Origin: Chloroflexota bacterium
GTDB lineage: Bacteria > Chloroflexota > Limnocylindria > Limnocylindrales > Limnocylindraceae
Direction of reading: 5' to 3'
Length of the DNA: 5,478 nucleotides
Assembly (NCBI GenBank): GCA_003476885.1
Contig: DMUR01000078.1
Coordinates: forward strand, 29,705-35,182
Part shown: positions 1 to 5,451 of the stretch, in pieces
How the letters are laid out: each line of letters opens with the position of its first letter
Position numbering within the stretch: the first letter of the stretch is position 1
Position numbers and translations under genes: made by a program
The notes under the pieces: generated by a model
Seen by the model: only the letters and a program-made list of their open reading frames with translations
Told to the model about the DNA's origin: nothing
Database searches by the model: none

Positions 1-866
1 GGTCAATCCCACAAGCGATCCGCTACTTGCGCCGCGTTCGACCGGATGTCCTCTTCTCAACTGGTGGCTACATTGCGATCCCTGCGCTGCTCGCCGCAGC
101 GGTGACAAGGACGCCTAGCCTGATCTGGGAGGGGAATGTGCAGGCGGGGCGAAGCAATCGCCTCGTTGCACCGCTCGCCTCTGCGCGCGCCGTCGCGTGG
201 CCCTCCACCGCAGAGCAGGCACCATGGAACCGACCCAACACGTACGTGACAGGTACACCAGTGCGAAGCTTTGAAGGGCGTGATCGCAGCGCCGCACGCG
301 GCCGACTCGGCATCACTCCAGATGCGCCGCTCCTTCTCGTCTTCGGTGGCTCACAGCGTGTGTTGCGGTTTGAAGGCGCACTCGCAGGCTCCCTCCCCGA
401 ACTCCTTCGTCAGTGGCAGGTGTTGCATGTTGCGGCAGACGGACTCGATCGTGCCGAAGCGATTCGTGCGGCACTCCCTGAGGCGTTGAAGTCGCGCTAT
501 AGGCCCGTGCGCTTTCTCCAGGGTGGTGCAATGGAGGATGCCCTCATCTCAGCAGATCTTCTCCTCGGCCGTGCTGGTGCATCAACACTTGCGGAGGCGG
601 CGGCACTTGGCCTTCCTTCCATCATCGTGCCGTATCCGTATGCGGGGGGCCACCAACGTGCTAACGCAAAAGAACTTGCAGCGGTGGGTGGAGCGATCGT
701 GATTGATGACGCGGCGCTCACTCCTGAACTCCTTCAACGAGAAGTGGCGCAGATGTCCGAAGCCTCCGTTCGTCAACGAGTTGGCGCAGCTGCGGCGTCA
801 CTCGCCCGACCAGGGTCCGCTGAGGAGATCGCGGAGATCTTGCTGCGCCTCGGGAGGCGTGGATGA
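1..866 (+). CDS. murG: MurG, UDP-GlcNAc transferase forming lipid II (5' truncated)
   Basis: MurG is the membrane-associated GT-B glycosyltransferase (GT28 family) that moves GlcNAc from UDP-GlcNAc onto lipid I to make lipid II on the cytoplasmic face. The frame is open from base 3 to the edge, so the start is lost. About 287 residues remain of a usual ~355, and the missing part carries the N-terminal GGTGGH loop. The TTG at 27 is an internal Leu codon, because SIPQAIRY upstream continues the family alignment. Counting from base 3, I see the STGGY loop (19-23), VTGTPVR (82-88, usually VTGNPVR), GGSQ (115-118), GRAGASTLAE (189-198, with the Arg and Glu that bind the nucleotide sugar) and GGHQRANA (215-222, Gln and Asn conserved). 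Several usually conserved positions differ: the HEQN motif reads WEGN, and GGSQG is GGSQR. The stop overlaps the murB start by 4 bases. The identity is secure. Confidence 0.93.
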   Translation, partial: SIPQAIRYLRRVRPDVLFSTGGYIAIPALLAAAVTRTPSLIWEGNVQAGRSNRLVAPLASARAVAWPSTAEQAPWNRPNTYVTGTPVRSFEGRDRSAARGRLGITPDAPLLLVFGGSQRVLRFEGALAGSLPELLRQWQVLHVAADGLDRAEAIRAALPEALKSRYRPVRFLQGGAMEDALISADLLLGRAGASTLAEAAALGLPSIIVPYPYAGGHQRANAKELAAVGGAIVIDDAALTPELLQREVAQMSEASVRQRVGAAAASLARPGSAEEIAEILLRLGRRG

Positions 867-1810
867 CCGAGACAACGTGGGGCGCGAGAGACGAGGCCGC
901 ACGTGAACTTGAGCGAAGAGTGGGGCTGCGTGCAGAGCGCGACGCGCTCCTTGCTGAGCACACGACGATGCGCGTTGGCGGGCCGGCGGACCTTCTCATC
1001 ACGGTGCGTGATCGATTCACACTCCGCGGGGTGGTTCGCCTTGCACAGAGCAAGGGGTGGCCGCTCAGGATTCTCGGACGCGGGAGCAACGTGGTTGTTA
1101 GTGACGCCGGGATTCGAGGAATCGTCCTGCTGAACCGAAGTGCTGGCGTCACGATCGACGCAGGTGCGGGAACGATCAACGCCGACTCTGGGCTCTCCAT
1201 GGCCAAACTCTCCACGCTCGCCGCTGACGCGGGCCTCACCGGTGCCGAATTTGCTCTGGCGATTCCAGGAAATCTCGGGGGTGCAGTCTGGGCCAACGCG
1301 GGTGCGCATGGCGGTGAGATGTCGCAGATCCTCCAGCGGGTGGCGATCATGCGGCCAGACGTAGGTGAAGAGGAGATCACTGCTGATGCCCTCAACCTTT
1401 CGTATCGGCACTCACGATTCAAAGAGGAGGTTGGGCGTGGAGAGGTGGTCCTTGGTGCCACCATGCTGCTACACGCAGGCGAGCCGACGGAGATCAAGGC
1501 ACGCCTTGAAGAGATTCGGCGATGGCGTCGTGAGCATCAACCGCTCGGCATCCCAAGCGCGGGGAGTGTCTTCCGCAATCCGCCAGCGGGGCCGAGCGCA
1601 GGCGCGCTGATTGAGGCGGCTGGCCTCAAGGGCCGCACGATCGGCGGGGCTGAGGTTTCAACGATGCATGCCAACTGGATTCTGAATCGCGGCGGCGCCA
1701 CGGCTGCGGCGATTCGTGAGTTGCACGACCTCTGCATTCGTGAGGTCCAGCAACACGCGGGGCTGACTCTGGAGTCGGAGATTCAGTTCATTGGTGAGGA
1801 GCCTGCGTGA
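863..1810 (+). CDS. murB: UDP-N-acetylenolpyruvoylglucosamine reductase MurB
   Basis: This cytoplasmic FAD enzyme uses NADPH to reduce UDP-GlcNAc-enolpyruvate to UDP-MurNAc, the second committed step of peptidoglycan precursor synthesis. The 315-residue protein has the family motifs in order: HTTMRVGGPAD (33-43) and LGRGSNVVVSD (71-81) in the FAD-binding domain, AIPGNLGGAVWANAGAHGGE (133-152), YRHSRFK (181-187, with Arg182 matching the active-site Arg), GSVFRNP (234-240, with Ser235 as the probable proton donor), and the terminal LESEIQFIG (303-311), where Glu306 matches the catalytic Glu. The length and lack of a long insertion fit the shorter type II MurB. The ATG overlaps the murG stop (ATGA, 863-866) and follows GGGAGG at 852-857 with 5-base spacing, which settles the start. 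All expected catalytic residues are present, so the enzyme should be active. murC, its usual neighbour and the next enzyme in the pathway, is not here. Confidence 0.97.
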   Translation: MTETTWGARDEAARELERRVGLRAERDALLAEHTTMRVGGPADLLITVRDRFTLRGVVRLAQSKGWPLRILGRGSNVVVSDAGIRGIVLLNRSAGVTIDAGAGTINADSGLSMAKLSTLAADAGLTGAEFALAIPGNLGGAVWANAGAHGGEMSQILQRVAIMRPDVGEEEITADALNLSYRHSRFKEEVGRGEVVLGATMLLHAGEPTEIKARLEEIRRWRREHQPLGIPSAGSVFRNPPAGPSAGALIEAAGLKGRTIGGAEVSTMHANWILNRGGATAAAIRELHDLCIREVQQHAGLTLESEIQFIGEEPA

Positions 1811-2928
1811 GCTCGCGCGAAACGTTCCCACGCGTGGTGATCCTCTACGGGGGCCTGAGTGCCGAAGCGGAGATCTCGGTCGTCTCTGGAAGCGCGATCG
1901 CGTCAGCCCTGATGGAGGAGGGCCTCTCCGTTGATCAGCTGCTGATCACGCGTGAAGGACTCGCCGCGCTGCTGCCAGAGGGTCACCTTCGGGGTGAGCG
2001 CCTCCCAAGCGAGTACACGACCGAGCGTCGCGCAGCGTCGCTCACGGACGCGCCACTTCGGCCGCTTGCCGAACTTCTTGCTGAGATGTTGCGTGAACAG
2101 CCGGACGCTGTATACATTCCTGCGCTGCACGGCCCTGGTGATGAGTCGGGAGTCGTTCAGGAGGCGCTTGCCGCTGCTGGCGTCGCCTACGTTGGTGCCG
2201 CACCTGCCGCCGCTCGACTCGGTATGGAGAAAGACGCGTTCAAGCGTCTTGCGAGCACACTCAACGTGCCCACACTTCCGCACTCCATCGTCACGGCGGA
2301 AGAGTGGACGAACAACCGAGAGGCGACACTCTCACGAATTGCAGCGTTCGCCGCCCGTGAGAGTGAGGGGGGTGCGCTAATCGGAAAACCGGCGGCCCAC
2401 GGCTCGTCCATTGGCATGCGCATCGCGCGTCGCCGCGAAGAGTGGGGGGCGGCCGTTGACCTAGCGCTGCAGTTTGGAGCGCGAGCCCTCCTTGAACCGT
2501 ACCTCGACCATCCGAGAGAGCTTGAGATTGCGCTCCTTGAATCTCCCGATGGTTCGGTGCGTGCGTTTGGTCCTGGTGAAGTGTTCCCTGGTCGTGAGTT
2601 TTACGACTATGACGCGAAGTATGCGAACGGCGTCTCACGGACGACGGTCAGCCCAGAGATCAGTGACGCGCTTCGGGATGAGTTGCACAGTTCGGCGATC
2701 AGCCTCTTCCGCGGATTTGGCGGTCGAGGCCTCGCGCGGATGGACTTCTTGATGCGCGCATCAGGCGCGCACACAGGGGAGTGGTACATCTCGGAGGTAA
2801 ACACCTTCCCAGGCTTTACCCCGATCTCGCTCTTCCCAGCACTGATTATCGCGTCGGGGATGAGTTTTGCCGATCTCTCACTGCATCTTGTGCGTACTGC
2901 ACTCGCGCAGCGGCAGGCCGGGCGATGA
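1807..2928 (+). CDS. ddl: D-alanine--D-alanine ligase
   Basis: This ATP-grasp ligase joins two D-alanines in the cytoplasm, giving the dipeptide that MurF adds to the UDP-MurNAc-tripeptide. The protein has 373 residues, at the long end for Ddl. Motifs in order: YGGLSAEAEIS (14-24, with Glu20 matching the first-site Glu), PALHGPGDESGVVQEAL (105-121), a triphosphate loop at GKPAAHGSSIGM (193-204), LEPYLDHPRELEIAL (229-243), the omega loop FYDYDAKY (265-272), RMDF (311-314, metal-binding Asp313), and SEVNTFPGFTPISLFP (329-344, metal-binding Glu330 and Asn332). Tyr272 sits where D-Ala-D-Ala enzymes have Tyr and D-Ala-D-Lac enzymes have Phe or a different loop, so a normal vancomycin-binding terminus is expected. 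The GTG start overlaps the murB stop (GTGA, 1807-1810) and follows GGTGAGGAG at 1793-1801 with 5-base spacing. The usual Arg or His in the SAExEIS motif is Ala here. Confidence 0.96.
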   Translation: MSSRETFPRVVILYGGLSAEAEISVVSGSAIASALMEEGLSVDQLLITREGLAALLPEGHLRGERLPSEYTTERRAASLTDAPLRPLAELLAEMLREQPDAVYIPALHGPGDESGVVQEALAAAGVAYVGAAPAAARLGMEKDAFKRLASTLNVPTLPHSIVTAEEWTNNREATLSRIAAFAARESEGGALIGKPAAHGSSIGMRIARRREEWGAAVDLALQFGARALLEPYLDHPRELEIALLESPDGSVRAFGPGEVFPGREFYDYDAKYANGVSRTTVSPEISDALRDELHSSAISLFRGFGGRGLARMDFLMRASGAHTGEWYISEVNTFPGFTPISLFPALIIASGMSFADLSLHLVRTALAQRQAGR

Positions 2929-3959
2929 GCGAACGCAGCAAGAAGGGGCGCCGACCAACGAGTGGCGCTCGTCCATTCGCTCCCGGCGAAGCACCACTTG
3001 GCGTTCGTCCTGGACTCGGTGGACAGCGTCGGAGGGCTGGAGCGGATGCTGGTGTGCGGCTGCTGGAGCGGCGCGAGAAGGACTCCACTCCATCGAAGCA
3101 GCGCTCCGATCGACGCCGCAGGCTTCGACCAGAGTCCATGCTTCTACTGCGCCGTTTCAGCCTCGTGCTGCTCTTGGCCGCGGCGTTTGTGGCGCCTCCC
3201 GCACTCGCTGCCAGCGGTCGCCTCATCGTTGATGAGGTAAAGATCACGGGCCTTGCGATGCTCAACGAAGAGGCGGTCTCAGAACTTGCTGGAATCAGCG
3301 CGGGGGAGAACCTCCTCGGAATAGATCTCCTAGCGACCGAGCGCGCCATTGAGGCACTCCCGTTTGTCGCACGTGCTCAGGCCCGCATTGGCATTCCTGG
3401 GGAGCTGCGTATTGAGATTCGCGAGACCCCACTCCTGCTGCGCTGGCAGCGGGGGAGCGAGACACTTCTTGTGAGCGGCTCAGGTCAGATCCTTGGGCGG
3501 ATCGACTCACCACTCCTCTCCGCGCGCGGCGCAGAAGCCGCCGCCTCCCTCCCACTTGTTGTCGACGCGACGACCGTTCCGTTCGTTGAGGTCGGCGAGG
3601 TGATCAGTCCTCTCGATCTCGATATCGTCACTCGGCTCGCGTCGCTCACCCCAGCAGACCTTGGGAGTAGCGCACTTCAGCTCACGATTCAGCGCGACCC
3701 GCAGTACGGCTACCTGCTCCAAGGGGTTGGAGAGGGCTTCACCTGGAACGCCGTCTTCGGCATCTATTCAGCAACCATCCGGCCAGTCGAGATGCTGCCA
3801 GGGCAGGTACGCCTCCTCCGCAGCCTTCTCGCGAACCGAGAGCGGGGCGTGGGATGGGTGATTCTGGCTGACGGTCAGGCTGGGACCTTCACGGATCCTG
3901 GGGTGCGACCACCTCCGCCGCCCTCCCCATCTGTGTCGCCGAGCCCGCTCCTCCCGTGA
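2925..3959 (+). CDS. ftsQ: Cell division protein FtsQ/DivIB (POTRA domain)
   Basis: FtsQ is a bitopic divisome protein that scaffolds FtsL and FtsB and recruits the septal synthase. This one has 344 residues in four parts. Residues 1-77 are a basic, Arg/Pro/Gly-rich cytoplasmic region. Residues 78-97 (FSLVLLLAAAFVAPPALAAS) are the single membrane segment. A POTRA domain follows at about 101-168 (VDEVKITGLAMLNEEAVSEL, then ELRIEIRETPLLLRW). The beta domain runs to about 323 (LLVSGSGQILGRID; LPGQVRLLRSLL at 291-302). The last 16 residues are Pro/Ser-rich. I chose ATG 2925 because it overlaps the ddl stop (ATGA), like the upstream junctions. Its Shine-Dalgarno is weak (GGCAGG, 2912-2917). An in-frame ATG at 2781 would bury 144 bases in ddl, and ATG 3138 (Met72) would give a 273-residue form without the basic region. 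The family call is firm, but the exact start is less so. Confidence 0.9.
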   Translation: MSERSKKGRRPTSGARPFAPGEAPLGVRPGLGGQRRRAGADAGVRLLERREKDSTPSKQRSDRRRRLRPESMLLLRRFSLVLLLAAAFVAPPALAASGRLIVDEVKITGLAMLNEEAVSELAGISAGENLLGIDLLATERAIEALPFVARAQARIGIPGELRIEIRETPLLLRWQRGSETLLVSGSGQILGRIDSPLLSARGAEAAASLPLVVDATTVPFVEVGEVISPLDLDIVTRLASLTPADLGSSALQLTIQRDPQYGYLLQGVGEGFTWNAVFGIYSATIRPVEMLPGQVRLLRSLLANRERGVGWVILADGQAGTFTDPGVRPPPPPSPSVSPSPLLP

Positions 3960-4021
3960 CCGCGCATCGCCGCCCCCTCCAGCACCCCGCTATGATCAGC
4001 GCAACGAGGTCGGCAAAGTGA
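3956..4021 (+). other. 21-codon mini-ORF bridging ftsQ and ftsA
   Basis: GTG at 3956 overlaps the ftsQ stop as GTGA, and the frame ends at TGA 4019-4021, which overlaps the alternative ftsA start GTG 4018 as another GTGA. The peptide would be 21 residues, basic, beginning MTAHRRPLQH. No Shine-Dalgarno precedes it, because the upstream bases are C-rich. It could only be read by ribosomes re-initiating after ftsQ. It may act as a translational coupler, or the arrangement may be chance. I do not claim a functional peptide. Confidence 0.15.
3991..3996 (+). promoter_or_regulatory. Possible -10 box (TATGAT) for ftsA
   Basis: TATGAT is one base from the TATAAT consensus and lies in the only break between ftsQ and ftsA. 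Transcription would start near 4003, giving a leader of about 15 bases to GTG 4018 or about 33 bases to ATG 4036. No convincing -35 box lies 16-19 bases upstream, where the sequence is C-rich. An internal promoter for ftsA would be reasonable for a dcw cluster, but this one rests on a single hexamer. Confidence 0.35.
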
Positions 4022-4028
4022 GTGGGGG
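4006..4028 (+). promoter_or_regulatory. Two alternative ftsA ribosome binding sites
   Basis: GAGGT at 4006-4010 stands 7 bases before GTG 4018. GGGGG at 4024-4028 (which can pair with CCUCC through one G-U wobble) stands 7 bases before ATG 4036. Both are usable, so the ribosome binding site alone does not decide the ftsA start. I prefer ATG 4036 because it is the stronger start codon and leaves the expected short lead of about ten residues before the actin-fold core. Confidence 0.4.
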
Positions 4029-4035
4029 TGGACGC

Positions 4036-5274
4036 ATGGATGAGCGCTACGCGACGATTGCCGTAATTGACATCGGCACCTCAAAGGTGAGCTGCGGCAT
4101 TGCCCACATTGGTGGGGACGGCGGCTCCATCACCGTCGTTGGCAAGGGGACCGCGGTCAACACGGGCATGCGTAAGGGCGTGGTGACGGACATTGAGAAG
4201 ACCGGTGCCGCAATCAAGGCGGCGGTTGATGCGGCGGAGCGACTCTCTGGCTACCACATTGAACACGCGACCATCTCGGTATCGGGCAGCCATGTGGAAG
4301 GACAGAACTCCAGTGGGCAGGTCGCCGTTTCAAATCCAGATCGAGAGATCCGTGATGACGACGTGGATCGCGTCCTTGAAGTCTGTCGCGCCGTTCAGGT
4401 GCCAGGATCACGCATGCTGCTGCATGTACTTCCCTCCTCGTACATTGTCGATGGCCAAGAGGGGATTCAGCAGCCACGCGGCATGGTCGCCTTCCGGCTC
4501 GAAGCGCGCGCTCACCTGATCACCGCTGGCGCAACCGCAATCCAGAACCTGGAGAAGTGCGTGCAGGCGGCCGGCATCGCCGTTGACGACTACGTACCGT
4601 CCTCTCTCGCCGCATCTGAGTTGACGCTCACTGACACCGAGCGTGAGCTAGGAACGGTGCTCGTGGACATTGGCGCGGAGACGTGTGACATCGCGATCTT
4701 CCACAACAACGCTGTTGTGCACAGCGCCGTCCTGCCGATCGGGGCCGCCTTCGTGACACGCGATGTTGCGATTGGCCTCAAGACGAGCATCGCCGCCGCC
4801 GAAGAGTTGAAGATCAACTACGGAACCTGCGATCTACGCACCGTGAGCGTGAGCGAGCAGTACACGGTGCCAAACGAACCGGGTGGACGTCGAATTGAGC
4901 GAATCGAGCTCGCGCGCATCATTGAGTCGCGCATGAGTGAGATGTTTGAGCTTATTGCCGGCGTGATTGCCGTTGCAGGACCTGAGGCGACGAGCGCTGG
5001 CGTCGTTCTGACGGGTGGCGGATCTCAGCTCGATGGGATCACGACGCTCGCGCGGGATATCCTGAAGGCCCCAGTCCGTGTTGCAGCTCCGGATGGGCCG
5101 CTGCTCGGCATCCTTGATGACTTCCAGGGTCCATCTAGCGCCGCGACCCTCGGACTCTTCTCGTGGGTTGCACGAAGCATGGGTGAGATCGGTATCGCCG
5201 AGGAGCCTCAGGCTGGACTTGGCGGCCGGATCGCGGGCGGCTTCAAGAACCTCCTCTCTCGCCTCCGCGGCTAA
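4036..5274 (+). CDS. ftsA: Cell division protein FtsA (actin-like FtsZ membrane anchor)
   Basis: FtsA is a cytoplasmic actin-family ATP-binding protein that tethers FtsZ filaments to the membrane and helps activate septal synthesis. From ATG 4036 it has 412 residues. I see the phosphate-1 loop VIDIGTSKVSCGIA (10-23), the start of the 1C/SHS2 region at GMRKGVVTDIEKT (44-56) and SGYHIEHATISVSGSHVEG (71-89), the phosphate-2 loop VDIGAETCDIAIF (210-222), LPIGAAFVTRDVAIGLKT (233-250), AAAEELKINYG (253-263), the adenosine motif GVVLTGGGSQLDGI (322-335), and a C-terminal amphipathic helix GGRIAGGFKNLLSRLRG (396-412) of the membrane-targeting type. The 1C region separates it from MreB and DnaK. The phosphate-2 loop lacks the usual GGGTTD. 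A GTG at 4018 would add six residues. A TATGAT box upstream suggests separate transcription, and ftsZ probably follows 177 bases downstream. Confidence 0.95.
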   Translation: MDERYATIAVIDIGTSKVSCGIAHIGGDGGSITVVGKGTAVNTGMRKGVVTDIEKTGAAIKAAVDAAERLSGYHIEHATISVSGSHVEGQNSSGQVAVSNPDREIRDDDVDRVLEVCRAVQVPGSRMLLHVLPSSYIVDGQEGIQQPRGMVAFRLEARAHLITAGATAIQNLEKCVQAAGIAVDDYVPSSLAASELTLTDTERELGTVLVDIGAETCDIAIFHNNAVVHSAVLPIGAAFVTRDVAIGLKTSIAAAEELKINYGTCDLRTVSVSEQYTVPNEPGGRRIERIELARIIESRMSEMFELIAGVIAVAGPEATSAGVVLTGGGSQLDGITTLARDILKAPVRVAAPDGPLLGILDDFQGPSSAATLGLFSWVARSMGEIGIAEEPQAGLGGRIAGGFKNLLSRLRG

Positions 5275-5287
5275 CCCCTTCCGAACT

Positions 5288-5319
5288 GACGCGGACCCCT
5301 CCGTGGGCCCGACGCGGAC
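5288..5319 (+). repeat. 9-base direct repeat GACGCGGAC, two copies
   Basis: GACGCGGAC occurs at 5288-5296 and 5311-5319, 23 bases apart start to start, just after the ftsA stop. The copies overlap the two hairpins described separately. The spacing is about two helical turns, so a protein site is conceivable, but a 9-base repeat in GC-rich DNA can also be chance. Confidence 0.4.
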
Positions 5320-5327
5320 TCACCGCG
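5292..5327 (+). other. Two tandem GC-rich hairpins after ftsA
   Basis: The first hairpin spans 5292-5311: CGGACCC pairs with GGGCCCG (seven positions, one A-C mismatch) around a 6-base loop. The second spans 5313-5327: CGCGG pairs perfectly with CCGCG around ACTCA. Neither has a clear T-run after it; only the short CCCTTCT tract at 5333-5339 follows. This is not a canonical intrinsic terminator. It could attenuate read-through or stabilise the 3' end of the ftsA message ahead of ftsZ. Folding was judged by eye. Confidence 0.35.
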
Positions 5328-5358
5328 GCACGCCCTTCTAGATCCCTGAGGACGCTGC

Positions 5359-5364
5359 TACACT
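5359..5364 (+). promoter_or_regulatory. Possible -10 box (TACACT) for ftsZ
   Basis: TACACT keeps the TA...T positions of a -10 hexamer and lies in the ftsA-ftsZ gap. A start near 5371 would give a leader of about 80 bases to ATG 5452. At 17-base spacing the -35 position is TTCTAG, a weak match. The inverted repeat TCGGC-AA-GCCGA at 5365-5376 follows directly, over the expected start site. ftsZ commonly has its own promoters, which makes the location plausible. Confidence 0.3.
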
Positions 5365-5437
5365 TCGGCAAGCCGACGGGAGGGCGGTCGCGACGGCAGG
5401 GGAGACCCTGTGGCGCGGTCGACGTTCGGCAGTAAGC

Positions 5438-5448
5438 GGAGGGAGAGG
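5438..5448 (+). promoter_or_regulatory. ftsZ Shine-Dalgarno tract
   Basis: The purine run GGAGGGAGAGG contains a full GGAGG at 5438-5442, 9 bases before ATG 5452, and GAGAGG closer in. It is the strongest ribosome binding site in the window, as expected for the most abundant division protein, and it favours ATG 5452 over the in-frame GTG at 5410. Confidence 0.7.
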
Positions 5449-5451
5449 CCG

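Noticed and set aside
27..29. TTG as a MurG start codon
   Set aside because: The frame stays open to the window edge and the residues before it fit MurG, so it is an internal Leu codon in a truncated gene.
718..1497. 259-codon open frame on the - strand across the murG-murB junction
   Set aside because: It lies opposite clear MurG and MurB coding sequence, has a low-complexity Arg/Ser/Pro-rich translation and resembles no family. It is a GC-rich antisense shadow.
2781..2924. Upstream in-frame ATG that would extend FtsQ by 48 residues
   Set aside because: It would overlap the conserved end of Ddl by 148 bases, whereas ATG 2925 gives the 4-base overlap seen at the other junctions.
2962..3240. 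92-codon + strand frame (GTG start) inside ftsQ
   Set aside because: The FtsQ frame continues through the region into the membrane segment and POTRA domain. The alternative translation has no recognisable domain.
2846..3349. 167-codon open frame on the - strand across ddl and ftsQ
   Set aside because: Ser/Arg/Pro-rich composition without motifs, opposite well-supported genes.
3900..3992. G-quadruplex potential on the - strand opposite the pyrimidine-rich ftsQ end
   Set aside because: The G-runs are short and irregular (mostly two-tetrad potential), and proline codons explain most of the bias.
5292..5340. Intrinsic terminator after ftsA
   Set aside because: Hairpins are present but no T-run follows, so I list them only as structure.
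5387..5394. Palindrome GTCGCGAC upstream of ftsZ
   Set aside because: Eight-base palindromes of this composition are expected by chance in GC-rich DNA, and nothing else marks it.
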